In this document: piece by piece, positions 1 to 10,030 of the stretch
Numbering within the stretch: the first letter of the stretch is position 1
How the letters are laid out: every line of letters starts with the position of its first letter
Source: JAVJSU01 sp040219275
GTDB taxonomy: Bacteria; Chloroflexota; Anaerolineae; Aggregatilineales; Phototrophicaceae
NCBI GenBank assembly: GCA_040219275.1
Contig: JAVJSU010000038.1
Span: 124,001-188,000 of the forward strand
Direction of reading: 5' to 3'
DNA length: 64,000 nt
Notes under the pieces: model-generated
What the model was told of the DNA's origin: nothing
Databases searched by the model: none
Seen by the model: the letters and a program-made list of their open reading frames with translations, nothing else
Made by a program: the position numbers and the translations under genes

Positions 1-985
1 ATCCCGCAGAAGCGGCTTCCATTGACTTATCGCTATAGGTAACGGGATTACTGTAATGGGCGCTGAGGGCGAACATTCGCACCACTTCGGGACGATGTTT
101 CTCCAGTGCATCCTTAATACGGATGAAATTGCCGAGACTCTTGCTCATTTTCACCGGAATTCCCTCTTCGTCAGCAACATTCAAACTGCCAACCAGCATC
201 CAGTAATTGGAAAATGGCGCATCATTCGCGGATTCACTCTGCGCGATTTCACATTCATTATGCGGGAAGATATTATCAATGCCCCCGCCATGAATATCAA
301 AGGTGGTGCCGAGATATTTTTTCGCCATCGCCGAGCATTCGATGTGCCAACCGGGGAAGCCTTCTCCCCACGGGCTATCCCAGCGCAAAATATGCTCCGG
401 CTCTGCACGTTTCCATAGCGCGAAGTCCTGCGGATTATTCTTTTCACCACGCACTTCTTCGCGTGTGCCCGCTTCCTGCGCCTCAACACGTCGGTTAGAG
501 AGCTTGCCATAATCTTCATCAGAGGTCACGTCAAAATACACGCTACCATTTGCTTCGTAGGCGTGTTCTTTGGCGATTAACTCCTCAATCATCTTGATCT
601 GTTCCGGCACATGCCCGCTAGCACGCGGCGAAATATCAGGGCGTTGCACACCGAGCGCGTCCATATCCGCAAAATATTCACGGGTGTATTGTTCGACGAT
701 TTGCATGGGGCGTGCTTGCAATTGCTGTGCTTTACGAAGCACACGATCCTCGCCGGAATCCAGCAGATGCCCCACATCGGTCAAATTCTGCACATACAGC
801 ACATCCAGCCCTGTATAGCGCAGGTAACGCACGACTACATCAAAAGAGACATATGTTTTGGCATGACCGAGATGTGCATAATCCTGCACAGTCGGACCGC
901 AGACATACATGCCCACACGCCCCTCTTCGATCGGTTTAAAGTCCTGTTTTTCGCGTCCAAGCACGTTGAAGATACGCAACGTCAT
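1..985 (-). CDS. cysS: Cysteinyl-tRNA synthetase, C-terminus cut by window edge
   Basis: Class I aminoacyl-tRNA synthetase that charges tRNA-Cys in the cytoplasm. The frame is open from ATG at 985 to the left edge, giving about 328 residues of a protein usually near 460-490. Visible signatures: zinc/active-site YVCGPTV near residue 23-29, the HIGH-type motif as HLGH just after it, GWHIECSAM with zinc Cys, FPHNECEIAQSE with zinc His/Cys, and KMSKSLGN near residue 275. An AAGGA ribosome site lies about 10 bases before the start. The missing part is the C-terminal anticodon-binding domain. The identification is secure; only the C-terminal end is unseen. Confidence 0.97.
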   Translation of the reverse strand, partial: MTLRIFNVLGREKQDFKPIEEGRVGMYVCGPTVQDYAHLGHAKTYVSFDVVVRYLRYTGLDVLYVQNLTDVGHLLDSGEDRVLRKAQQLQARPMQIVEQYTREYFADMDALGVQRPDISPRASGHVPEQIKMIEELIAKEHAYEANGSVYFDVTSDEDYGKLSNRRVEAQEAGTREEVRGEKNNPQDFALWKRAEPEHILRWDSPWGEGFPGWHIECSAMAKKYLGTTFDIHGGGIDNIFPHNECEIAQSESANDAPFSNYWMLVGSLNVADEEGIPVKMSKSLGNFIRIKDALEKHRPEVVRMFALSAHYSNPVTYSDKSMEAASAG

Positions 986-1138
986 CCTATTGTTTGTCCT
1001 TAATATCTACCCACTCAATGAATCGCTTAAAATTGTAACGCAGAACCTAAAACCAGCATATCCCAATAATAGGAGATACACCGATCTTTAGATTTTGTCT
1101 TATTTGATGTCAATTTATCTCAGTCGATTGCCTGAAAT

Positions 1139-2206
1139 CTAGCGTGCTTTATCGGATTCTGGCACGGCGAAAATGATCCGCCCTGATTCACGGCTAATCA
1201 GTTTGGTGACTTCCACATTCACGGTACGATCCATAAAGCGTTTGCCGCGTTCGACGACGACCATCGTGCCGTCATCCAGATAGCCCACCCCCTGATCGTT
1301 ATCCGTACCCTCTTGAATGATGTGCAGAGGGAAGGTTTCGCCCGGAATATAAACGGAACGCACCGCATTGCCTAACAGGTTGATATTGAGCACCATCACC
1401 CCCTGACCCTCCGCGACTTTACTCAGCGGATAATCATTGGTCAGCAAAGCGGCATCCATACGCTGGGAAAGCGCCACCAGCTTATTATCAACCTCGGTAA
1501 TCTCTTCAATGTCATCGTCAATAATCTTGACAGGAACGACGTTATTACGTTGCAATTCGTTCAGCATATTTAAGCCACGTCGCCCGCGATTGCGTCGCAA
1601 TGTATCCGATGAATCCGCTACCTGATGCAATTCCGTCAGCACGAAACGCGGAATGAGGATCGTGCCGCCGAGGAAACCCGTTTTGCTAATTTCCACCAGT
1701 CGCCCATCAATCAACACACTCGTATCGACCAGCAATTTACGATCTGATTGCATCGCCAGCAAGCGCCCACGTTTAAATCCCAATTGATCCGCGAGCAAAT
1801 CAGCGATCTCACGCGCCCGCACACTAAAAATCGTCGCGCCAAAATATCCACTGAGCACAGAGACAATCGGCGGGATATAAGAATTCCACGGCGGGACAAT
1901 TTGGGCGAGTGGATATGCCAGTAACAGCGCCACGAACAAGCCAATCGTTGCACCGATTAACGCCATAAATAACGTTTCAATCGGGGTCTCTTTAATCATC
2001 TGGCTTAAGCGGCGGATGGGGCGGGTCGTGATATACGGGGTGATAATCAATCCGAATAAAAAGCCCAGTAAGGAGAAGAAAAACCAGAAGGCTTCTTCTG
2101 CTTCAGGAAGATCAAATGCAACGGAGGCATCTAAACCCAGCCGCGCACCGACTAACGCAAAAAAAACCATGCCAATAAGGCGTGCCACAAAATCTGCTGA
2201 AATCAT
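1139..2206 (-). CDS. Membrane-anchored PIN/TRAM domain protein (YacL-like)
   Basis: 355-residue protein with four hydrophobic N-terminal segments (about residues 1-140), then a PIN nuclease domain and a C-terminal TRAM domain. PIN signatures are LLVDTSVLIDGR, an acidic LTELHQVAD segment and LLTNDYPLSKVA, supplying the usual metal-binding acidic residues; the TRAM part follows from about residue 270. This matches the YacL family of Firmicutes and Chloroflexota, thought to act on RNA at the membrane, but the substrate is unknown. I chose the ATG at 2206 because GGGAG sits about 6 bases upstream; an upstream in-frame extension of 40 residues lacks family-like sequence. A near-consensus promoter lies upstream at 2380-2408. 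Confidence 0.9.
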   Translation of the reverse strand: MISADFVARLIGMVFFALVGARLGLDASVAFDLPEAEEAFWFFFSLLGFLFGLIITPYITTRPIRRLSQMIKETPIETLFMALIGATIGLFVALLLAYPLAQIVPPWNSYIPPIVSVLSGYFGATIFSVRAREIADLLADQLGFKRGRLLAMQSDRKLLVDTSVLIDGRLVEISKTGFLGGTILIPRFVLTELHQVADSSDTLRRNRGRRGLNMLNELQRNNVVPVKIIDDDIEEITEVDNKLVALSQRMDAALLTNDYPLSKVAEGQGVMVLNINLLGNAVRSVYIPGETFPLHIIQEGTDNDQGVGYLDDGTMVVVERGKRFMDRTVNVEVTKLISRESGRIIFAVPESDKAR

Positions 2207-2379
2207 GTTGGTACTCCCGCGTGCATGTATCCGCTTTTTCCGTTTGAATAAATGGGACGGAAGGCTTTGCAGTCTGTAAATAACGACAGCATCACCACAG
2301 ATAGGCTCACGCAATAAATAAAACAAGAATGGAAAATTAAGGTAGCTTAAGAAAATGAAAAGTTGCCACCTCTAACTTA

Positions 2380-2408
2380 ATTATACGCCCATGTTAGCGC
2401 AGGTTCAA
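2380..2408 (-). promoter_or_regulatory. Sigma70-type promoter for the PIN/TRAM gene
   Basis: On the minus strand TTGAAC (2408-2403) and a perfect TATAAT (2385-2380) are separated by exactly 17 bases, about 175 bases before the ATG at 2206. The spacing and hexamers fit a vegetative promoter. The rest of the 460-base gap between 2207 and 2666 shows no gene or strong hairpin. Confidence 0.7.
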
Positions 2409-2666
2409 ATAGAAAAATCATAGAATCGGGCAGGCGTATGAAAAGCCCTGATTGAAGAATTTCAATCCACCCGCCACGCACATCAAAGAAAAAAATCTCA
2501 CCGCGACAAACAATAATTGCCCATAGCGTAGTTGGTACAGACGAAATATGGATGAAATAGGCAAGAAATCGAATTATTTACGAAAAACCAACGTCAGAAA
2601 ATATGCGCGGAATTTACGCCTGTGGTATTCTTAAGACATATCGCATTCCATAGGCTCGTGACCAAA

Positions 2667-4214
2667 ATGATCGGACGTAGATTACGCAACCGCTATAAAA
2701 TTACCGAACACCTTGGCGATGGTTCAACTGCAACCGTCTACAAAGCACTCGATGAACGTTTAGAGCGTGATGTCGCCCTTAAGCTACTGCTACCGCATGT
2801 GCGTGAAACAACCCGGAAACGCTTTTTTCAGGAAGCGACTTCCGCCGCACAACTGAATCATCCCAATATCATGGCAATCTTCGATATGGATGAAGACGAT
2901 GATCGCCATTTTCTGGTCACGGAGTATGTGGACGGCGTTTCACTGACGCAATACGTGCCCTCGTCGCCGGAGCTTGTGGTGGATCTCGGTGTACAGATCG
3001 CACTCGCGTTGCAATACGCGCATGAGCGTCAAATTATCCACCGTGACATCAAACCGGCGAACATCAAAGTTACGCCGGAAGGCAAAGTCAAAATCATGGA
3101 TCTCGGCTTGGCGCTCCCACGAGAAGCCAAACGTGTGACGGCAACCGGCATGGTTATCGGCACGCCCGCCTATCTGTCACCGGAGCAAGCACAGGGCTTA
3201 AAGCTCGACCACCGAACCGATATTTACTCGCTCGGCATCGTGCTTTATGAAATGGCAACCGGTCAACTGCCCTTTAACGCGGATGACATCGGCGCATTGC
3301 TCTTACAGCAGGTGAAGCAACCACCACCACCTCTGCGTCTGATTGTCGCCGATCTCCCGATGGCACTTGAAGCGGTGATCCTGAAATCATTAGAAAAGAA
3401 TCCGTCGCGCCGTTTCCAATCTTGTGCCGCGTTTGCATCATCACTCAGCGCATCCATCGCACCGGGAGACGGGGATGATGGGCTAATCTCTACACCGAAC
3501 GCGACCAGCACCTCACAATTACCCAGAACGCAACCCTCCGGCAAACGGAGTACCTTACGCGTCGTTCTCGCGGACGACCATACCCTGATGCGCCGTTCAT
3601 TGGCGGGTCTGCTAGAAACCCACGATGAATTTCTCGTGGTGGGTGAAGCCGGCAACGGGGATGATGCCATTAGCGTCGTGCTCAACCTCAAACCGGATAT
3701 CCTCGTGCTTGATCTGAATATGCCGGGTAAAACAGGCTTAGAAGTTCTACCTGTTGTAAGAAAAGAAGCGCCTAGCGTTAAGGTATTGGTGCTCACCGGA
3801 CGCGACGAAGATGCCTATATCATGCGGGCATTACGCGCAGGTGCACACGGCTACATGCTAAAATCCGCAGACGAGACCGATCTGCTAGAAGCCTTAGGTA
3901 AAGTATCCACCGGACAACTGATCTTAGGGCGTGGCGTGGCGGAAAAAGTCGTCACGGGGGCATTAACTGGTGGTGCGGCGCGGGAAGACCAATTAAACGA
4001 TCTTGAGCAATCCATCATCATTCATATTGCGGCTGGCTACGAAAATGATGAAATCGCCAAGATTCTCGGTGTCTCTATGATGGAGTTGATCGAAAAAATC
4101 GCCCGCATCATGGATAAATTGGACGCGAAAGACCGTAACACCGCCGCACTGAAAGCGATCCGTCTCGGCGAAGTCCTCATCGAAGACATCCACATGATGG
4201 AAAAGGTCGATTGA
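2667..4214 (+). CDS. Ser/Thr protein kinase fused to NarL-type response regulator
   Basis: 515-residue cytoplasmic fusion. Residues ~1-270 are a Hanks-type kinase: glycine loop LGDGSTATVYKA, ATP-site Lys in VALKLL, catalytic HRDIKPAN, metal site DLG in place of DFG, and AYLSPEQA activation end. Residues ~300-420 are a receiver domain (LADDH acidic pair, phospho-acceptor Asp in LVLDLNMPG, Thr/Ser in VLTG, Lys in GYMLKSA), and the tail resembles a degenerate LuxR-type helix-turn-helix. No sensor or transmembrane segment is seen. ATG at 2667 is chosen because it starts with the typical kinase N-terminus; a GTG at 2622 would add 15 residues. The gene lies upstream of the Ser-rich ftsK, separated by a terminator. 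Confidence 0.9.
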   Translation: MIGRRLRNRYKITEHLGDGSTATVYKALDERLERDVALKLLLPHVRETTRKRFFQEATSAAQLNHPNIMAIFDMDEDDDRHFLVTEYVDGVSLTQYVPSSPELVVDLGVQIALALQYAHERQIIHRDIKPANIKVTPEGKVKIMDLGLALPREAKRVTATGMVIGTPAYLSPEQAQGLKLDHRTDIYSLGIVLYEMATGQLPFNADDIGALLLQQVKQPPPPLRLIVADLPMALEAVILKSLEKNPSRRFQSCAAFASSLSASIAPGDGDDGLISTPNATSTSQLPRTQPSGKRSTLRVVLADDHTLMRRSLAGLLETHDEFLVVGEAGNGDDAISVVLNLKPDILVLDLNMPGKTGLEVLPVVRKEAPSVKVLVLTGRDEDAYIMRALRAGAHGYMLKSADETDLLEALGKVSTGQLILGRGVAEKVVTGALTGGAAREDQLNDLEQSIIIHIAAGYENDEIAKILGVSMMELIEKIARIMDKLDAKDRNTAALKAIRLGEVLIEDIHMMEKVD

Positions 4215-4252
4215 TCGACTCTATCGCCGCTACTTTACTCACACGCAACCTT

Positions 4253-4277
4253 AACCCGGCTTATGTCGGGTTTTTTT
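4253..4277 (+). terminator. Rho-independent terminator after kinase-regulator fusion
   Basis: AACCCGGC (4253-4260) pairs with GTCGGGTT (4265-4272) across a TTAT loop, with one G-U pair, followed by a run of T to 4277. It lies 38 bases after the kinase stop and separates it from ftsK. Confidence 0.85.
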
Positions 4278-4392
4278 GATTATTGATACTATTCTAACAG
4301 AACTTTTGTGCTATTCTTATCGCACAAGTCTATGGAATATGATATGATATGTTGTGTGAAAAATCGTAAATTTATGAGATTGGGCTTAATTC

Positions 4393-7300
4393 ATGAGTGA
4401 CGATTTCTATGACGATGATGCCCAGTATGACTATGAAGATGATGACGAAGATGATGATGATGAATCGGTAACGACGTATAAACGTCCGTCTACCAATCCC
4501 TTATATCGTACCGGCGGCGGATTGCCGGGGCGTGATCGGGCGAGTGATGCATCCGGAACTTCGTCTAGTTCAGGGCGCTCCGGCGTACGTCCTTATTCCG
4601 CAGGTAGTTCCAGTGGCGATGAGTCTAGCGCGTCACGCACTTCCGGCGATGCAAGAAGTTTTTTTAATCGTGGATCAACATCCAGCAGTAGTTCATCAGG
4701 TAGCGGTGCATCCAGCGGGAGTTCTTCAAGTGGAAGTTCTTCCAGCGGATTAAGTAGCCGTTACGGGTCTAGCTCAAGCGGATCGAGTTCATCCACGCCA
4801 TCCCGCAGTTCCTATTCATCCGGTTCATCTGGCTCCAGTGATGACCGCAGTAGCCGGGTTTCTCCCGGTCCAACACCGACTTCTTCGTCGTCTTCATCAA
4901 GCGGAACATTCGGGCGTTATTCGTCTGGATCGAGTTCAGCAGGGTCGTCGGGGTCATCCAGTAGTAGTCCATCAAGTTCTAGCTCTGGCACGGGTGGATT
5001 TCGATCCAGCAGTGCGACATCCAGTCCCCCGTCCCGGACGAGTGGGTCTACTTCGTCACCGTCTTCATCCGCGTCTTCATCAAGATCAGGTGACACCAAA
5101 AAAGATGATAAAGTCGGCAGTTCTGTCACCTCTCGCTTTGGCGCAGGCTTAAGCAATATTCGCTCACGCGTCAGCGGTGGTGGCGATACTGCAAAAAAAT
5201 CCCCTCCCAAAGACGGTGAAAAAACCGGCTTATTTAGTCGCGTCTCTTCCAGTTTGCCCATTGGTGGCAACAGAGGCGAAAGCAAACCTAAATCACCGAA
5301 AACCACCGATGGCGAAAAATCCGGTATCGGCGCAACCCTCGGCGGATTTACCTCGCGCTTTAGAGGGGGCAACAAAGATGATGGTGGCGCAAAGTCCAGT
5401 CCGCGTTCCTCATCAACGAGCGGTAGTTCGTCCAGTAGCACCGGCACAAGATCAGGTGCATTCGGCAGTTTCAGAGGTTCAAGCGACACATCAAGCAGTA
5501 GCGCCACATCAGGCAATGCCCCATCTGGCGGTATGTCCTCCTTCGGGCGCAATCGCAATGCGAACGCGGCAACCTCCGCACCGGCTGATCGTGGTAAAAA
5601 ATCAGCGGATAAAAGTGGGGGCGGTTTGTTCAGTCGCTTCACATCCAGTATTCCGTTTGTCGGTGGCGGTGGCGAAGACAAATCACAACGGGTAAGCAAG
5701 ACCCGTCAAGCGCAAAGTAAAATCCCCAGAGCCAAAGACGATTCCGGTCTTTCTCTGGATGACAAGTTAGACATATTAGGGGTCGGATTGGTGGTGACGG
5801 CACTCGTACTCTTCGTAAGTAGCCTTTCCCCTCAGCAGGGTGCAATCACAGGCTCAATCAATGATTTCATTAAACAGATTGTCGGCTGGGGCGCGTTCGC
5901 CGTACCCATCGCGTTTATGGCAGTCGGATTATGGTTGATTGTCCGCCACTTTGGTGAAGACGCGCCGGAAGTAGACCCTGTGCGTGTCTCCGGCATCGTC
6001 ATGCTCTATATCGGCGGGTTGATGGTCTTCCAATTCATCGAAACCTTCAACGAAATCTACGAATTCGCCACACCGGATAACCTCTATCTGTTCGTGCAAG
6101 CATCTATTGAACAGGGACGCGGCGGCGGAACAGTCGGCGCGGAACTCTATTATCTGGTGATTAGCAACGTCGGCGAATTACCCGGCTTTACGTTGATTCT
6201 CGGCTGGATGATTATCGGCATCATGCTGGCAACCCGTACCTCCGCCGGTGAACTCGCCGTGTTCGTCATTAGTATCTGGCGCAGTTTTCAGGTTTCAGTA
6301 CAACAACGCGCACAATCCCGCGCCATCGCCCAGTTAGAAGCACAGGAAGCCGCACAAATCAGCGTCACCAGACCGAATGCAGGTGAACTCGCCGCAGGGT
6401 CAGCAGGTGCTTTACCCGCACTTTCTACGCAAATGTCGGACGATGACGATTACATCCCGATTGAAGAACGTGCCATCCCCATCCGCATGGGTGGTCAGAT
6501 GATTAACACCAATGAGCCGGTCCTGGCACAGAGTGCTAACCCACAACACGCAGTTGCCACGCAATCCGCACCACCTAGCACCCTACCGCCCGCCAAATTA
6601 CCTGACGAAGACACGTCCGGTGGGCGTTTTGGTGGCATCGCGGCACGTCTAAAAAGTGCTGTGCCTGCCCTGCCTTCGATTGGCGGTTCGGGTAATTCGG
6701 ATGATGATGCAAAAGACACGTCTTCATCAGAGGATAGTGGTGGTTTACTCGGCGGGTTGTTTAATCGGCGCAGTAGTTCATCCGGCACATCGGATGCACC
6801 CGCACCATCATCTACAGCGATCAGCCAGACCACGCCACCACCGCGCACATCGCCAACAACACAACAGCCCGCCTCCACATCACTTGGTAATTTGATGCGC
6901 GGCACACAACCAACTGCGGATAGTCTCACCAATGACCGTTTCGCAAACGAACGCGCAAGTGATCGTTCCGGCTTTACTCAACGTCCGGCGGCTTCGCTTG
7001 GATCATCACCAACCGCGTCGACACAGCAACCGACATCACCATCGCGGGCATCAGCATATTCACCGCAACCCACATCACCCGCGAATCGTTTTGCGCGTGA
7101 TCTTGACGACGATGACGATAAAGAAGAGAAGCCGACCAGCATCAATCGCGCAGGAGCCGCCCAGAATCCGTTTAACCGTGTCGCCTCAGTTGCGGCAGGT
7201 GCGGGCGCGGCGCTCTTTAATCACGCAGATGACGACGATGACGACAGCGAAGAAATTAGCATCGCCCCACCGGAAGACGAATTGTTCTCGCGGCTTCCTC

Positions 7301-9603
7301 CGGCACAACCCAAGGGCATCACCCGCACACCAACACCGACCAACACCCTTGCGTCCCGTTATAGTCCGACGACGAGCACCAACCGCGACGAGGATGACGA
7401 CGAGGATTCAACCGAAATGCCCGCCGCCAGCGTAGGAGGTGGCAACGCCATCGCAGATCGCATCAGCCGGATGAACGCCATCCGCGCCGGTTCGACTCAA
7501 CCGCCAGCAGGCACAGAAACACCGCGCTCGCTAGAAGTGGACGATGACGAATTTAAGGCAGATTTCGTTGATGATTTCGACGAAGAAGATGATGACGACG
7601 ATGACGAAAGCGTGAATTTCGCCAGACCTTCCTCCAGCAGTATTTTTGGAGCACGTCCGGCAACACCAACCTCATCGACTACGCCTGCCAGCACTAATGC
7701 GGAGGATCGCGCACGCGTCCGTCCGTTCGACCTCAATCGTGATCGTGCGGCGACTACGGGTACGCAAACAGCCGCGTCAGTTTCCGGTAATGGGGTAACG
7801 ACAGGTGGCACAAACAACACCGCACGTACAACACCGACCCAACCAACCGCGCCTGCCGCATCATCAACATCACCGCCGTGGCAAACAGAATCAAAACCGG
7901 CGCAACGCCCTGTAGCTGCACAAGAAACTTCTGTGTCGCCGCCGCCGCAACAACCAAACATCAATCAGCGTTCAGCAGAACAACAGCCTGATCCGGTGAT
8001 TAACCTGCCACAAGCGCCCCGCCCATCACAACAACCGGCGGTTTCGCGTAAGAATTGGCGTTTGCCGGATTATCGCACCTTACTCGCGTCCGGCTCCGAG
8101 CAGGACTTTGACCGTGAAGGGCTGGTGAAACGTGCGCGCATCATCGAAGAAACGCTCCAGAGTTTCGGCGCACCGGGACGCGTGGTAGAGATCAATACCG
8201 GTCCGGTGATTACGCAATTCGGTGTTGAGCCGGATTATCTGACCGGACGTGGTGGTAAGAAAAGCCGCGTGAAGGTCAGCGCCATCGCTCAGTTAGATAA
8301 AGATCTTCAGCTCGCTCTCGGCGCGAAATCCATCCGTGTGGAAGCGCCTGTACCGGGTAAGGGGTATGTCGGTATCGAAGTGCCGAACGACGAAGCCTCT
8401 CTCGTCAGCTTGCGTGATGTGATGGAAGCCCGCCAATTTACTAAGATCGCGGAAAAATCTCCGCTGGCGATTGCACTCGGTCAAAGTGTGGACGGTGCGC
8501 CGATTTCGGCAGATCTCGCCTCCATGCCCCATCTGCTCATCGCCGGTACAACGGGTTCTGGTAAATCCGTCTGTGTGAACGCGGTCATCGCCAGTATCCT
8601 CATCCGCAACACGCCGGAACAGGTCAAATTCATCATGGTTGACCCCAAGCGCGTGGAATTGACCGGATATAACGGCATTCCGCATCTTGTAGCACCCGTC
8701 GTTGTGGAATTGGAGCGTATCGTCGGCGTGTTGAAATGGGTCACGCGGGAAATGGACGAACGCTATAAGAAATTCTCCGAAGCCGGTAGACGTAACATCG
8801 AAGACTACAACAAAAACCTGACGCAATCGATGGATCACATGCCTTATATCGTCGTGATTATTGACGAATTGGCGGATTTGATGATGCTCGCACCGGACGA
8901 AACCGAGCGCGTCATCACCCGTATCGCCGCGTTAGCCCGTGCGACAGGGATTCATCTGGTGATCGCTACCCAGCGTCCATCGGTGGATGTCGTCACGGGG
9001 TTGATTAAAGCCAACTTCCCGGCGCGTGTCGCTTTCGCAGTCGCCAGCGGTACGGATAGCCGTGTTATTCTCGATCAGCCCGGCGCAGATCGTCTGCTTG
9101 GACGTGGTGATATGCTCTATATGAGTGGTGATTCACCCGCACCGCAACGTTTGCAGGGTGTGTATGTGTCCGATATGGAGATCAACAACATCACGCGCTA
9201 TTGGCGCACTCAGGCACCACCGGACATCCAGCAAAAACCGATTACTGCGCTTGTGATGGACGACTCGCCCGCACAATCACGCACGGTCATGCCACGCGGA
9301 GAACGCTTTATGCAACCGCCACCAGCAAGCACACAACGCGCTTTCTGGGATAACAATAACGATAATGACGATGATCTCACCGAGGGCGAGGTCGATGCAC
9401 AGAATCAAGAAGACGAACTCTACACCGACGCTGTCGAACTGGTACGCCGCCTGAACAAAGCGTCCGTATCGCTCCTCCAACGCCGTTTACGCATAGGTTA
9501 TACCCGTGCGGCGCGGATGATCGATATGATGGAAGCAGAGAACATCATCGGACCGCCTACTGAGGGCAGTAAACCGCGTGAAGTTCTGCCGTACAAGAAA
9601 TAA
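4393..9603 (+). CDS. ftsK: DNA translocase FtsK with giant Ser-rich and acidic linkers
   Basis: 1736-residue FtsK/SpoIIIE DNA pump that moves chromosome ends across the closing septum. Order of parts: an acidic start; a Ser/Gly-rich tract to about residue 450; four membrane segments at about 454-630; a long Thr/Pro/Ser and Asp/Glu-rich linker to about 1215; then the motor, with Walker A GTTGSGKS near 1385, Walker B IVVIIDELADLM, and IATQRPSVDVVTG. The winged-helix gamma domain begins near 1675 (ELYTDAVELV). Typical FtsK proteins are 750-1350 residues, so the extra length is all low complexity. The Ser tract comes before the membrane segments and is very rich in SSS and SGS runs. The upstream neighbour encodes a Ser/Thr kinase, so phosphorylation is conceivable but unproven. 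Confidence 0.95.
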   Translation: MSDDFYDDDAQYDYEDDDEDDDDESVTTYKRPSTNPLYRTGGGLPGRDRASDASGTSSSSGRSGVRPYSAGSSSGDESSASRTSGDARSFFNRGSTSSSSSSGSGASSGSSSSGSSSSGLSSRYGSSSSGSSSSTPSRSSYSSGSSGSSDDRSSRVSPGPTPTSSSSSSSGTFGRYSSGSSSAGSSGSSSSSPSSSSSGTGGFRSSSATSSPPSRTSGSTSSPSSSASSSRSGDTKKDDKVGSSVTSRFGAGLSNIRSRVSGGGDTAKKSPPKDGEKTGLFSRVSSSLPIGGNRGESKPKSPKTTDGEKSGIGATLGGFTSRFRGGNKDDGGAKSSPRSSSTSGSSSSSTGTRSGAFGSFRGSSDTSSSSATSGNAPSGGMSSFGRNRNANAATSAPADRGKKSADKSGGGLFSRFTSSIPFVGGGGEDKSQRVSKTRQAQSKIPRAKDDSGLSLDDKLDILGVGLVVTALVLFVSSLSPQQGAITGSINDFIKQIVGWGAFAVPIAFMAVGLWLIVRHFGEDAPEVDPVRVSGIVMLYIGGLMVFQFIETFNEIYEFATPDNLYLFVQASIEQGRGGGTVGAELYYLVISNVGELPGFTLILGWMIIGIMLATRTSAGELAVFVISIWRSFQVSVQQRAQSRAIAQLEAQEAAQISVTRPNAGELAAGSAGALPALSTQMSDDDDYIPIEERAIPIRMGGQMINTNEPVLAQSANPQHAVATQSAPPSTLPPAKLPDEDTSGGRFGGIAARLKSAVPALPSIGGSGNSDDDAKDTSSSEDSGGLLGGLFNRRSSSSGTSDAPAPSSTAISQTTPPPRTSPTTQQPASTSLGNLMRGTQPTADSLTNDRFANERASDRSGFTQRPAASLGSSPTASTQQPTSPSRASAYSPQPTSPANRFARDLDDDDDKEEKPTSINRAGAAQNPFNRVASVAAGAGAALFNHADDDDDDSEEISIAPPEDELFSRLPPAQPKGITRTPTPTNTLASRYSPTTSTNRDEDDDEDSTEMPAASVGGGNAIADRISRMNAIRAGSTQPPAGTETPRSLEVDDDEFKADFVDDFDEEDDDDDDESVNFARPSSSSIFGARPATPTSSTTPASTNAEDRARVRPFDLNRDRAATTGTQTAASVSGNGVTTGGTNNTARTTPTQPTAPAASSTSPPWQTESKPAQRPVAAQETSVSPPPQQPNINQRSAEQQPDPVINLPQAPRPSQQPAVSRKNWRLPDYRTLLASGSEQDFDREGLVKRARIIEETLQSFGAPGRVVEINTGPVITQFGVEPDYLTGRGGKKSRVKVSAIAQLDKDLQLALGAKSIRVEAPVPGKGYVGIEVPNDEASLVSLRDVMEARQFTKIAEKSPLAIALGQSVDGAPISADLASMPHLLIAGTTGSGKSVCVNAVIASILIRNTPEQVKFIMVDPKRVELTGYNGIPHLVAPVVVELERIVGVLKWVTREMDERYKKFSEAGRRNIEDYNKNLTQSMDHMPYIVVIIDELADLMMLAPDETERVITRIAALARATGIHLVIATQRPSVDVVTGLIKANFPARVAFAVASGTDSRVILDQPGADRLLGRGDMLYMSGDSPAPQRLQGVYVSDMEINNITRYWRTQAPPDIQQKPITALVMDDSPAQSRTVMPRGERFMQPPPASTQRAFWDNNNDNDDDLTEGEVDAQNQEDELYTDAVELVRRLNKASVSLLQRRLRIGYTRAARMIDMMEAENIIGPPTEGSKPREVLPYKK

Positions 9604-9682
9604 TAGGGTTGAACCGACATTAGTATGCAACACGCAGAGGTGACCTGAATGCGCTTTAAGAAAGTAAACATGTCCTTCGTAG

Positions 9683-9704
9683 GGATGAGCCAACGTGCTC
9701 ATCC
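9683..9704. repeat. Perfect 8-bp hairpin, REP-like
   Basis: GGATGAGC (9683-9690) and GCTCATCC (9697-9704) flank CAACGT. There is no T-run after it, so it is more like an intergenic palindromic repeat than a terminator. A similar GTAGG-type hairpin occurs at 17464-17493. The rest of the 427-base gap after ftsK (9604-10030) is AT-rich with no gene that I can support. Confidence 0.5.
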
Positions 9705-9982
9705 GCTTATTTTCGTGATGTGATTAATTTTCTAACCTGCATTCGGGTCACCCTCCCGCTTTTATAATGTTTAGCATCGAAGCCCTTTGCCTACGCCCCA
9801 TAATGGCGCAGATCATCAAATCCCCCTAAACTTGAAATATGCTGAATGTTCGTAAATTGGGATTTCCGAAAACTTTGTAACATGCGTAAGAGTCTTAACC
9901 GAAAAACAATCAAGAATATACGAATTTTTTACCAATATTTCGGATATGAAACCAAAAACCACCCCAATTCGCTAGACAATTA

Positions 9983-10011
9983 TTGATGGTGGGGATAGAC
10001 TCAAGTATAGC
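9983..10011 (+). promoter_or_regulatory. Possible promoter for small unknown gene
   Basis: TTGATG (9983-9988) and TATAGC (10006-10011) are 17 bases apart and lie 20 bases before the chosen ATG at 10031. Each box matches consensus at four of six positions. Confidence 0.35.
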
Positions 10012-10030
10012 AATGAATATGAGGAACCTT

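Noticed and set aside
4917..5699. Long minus-strand open frame of 260 residues inside ftsK
   Set aside because: It is antisense to the Ser-rich tract, where repeated TCC/AGT codons avoid stops on the other strand; no ribosome site or family pattern.
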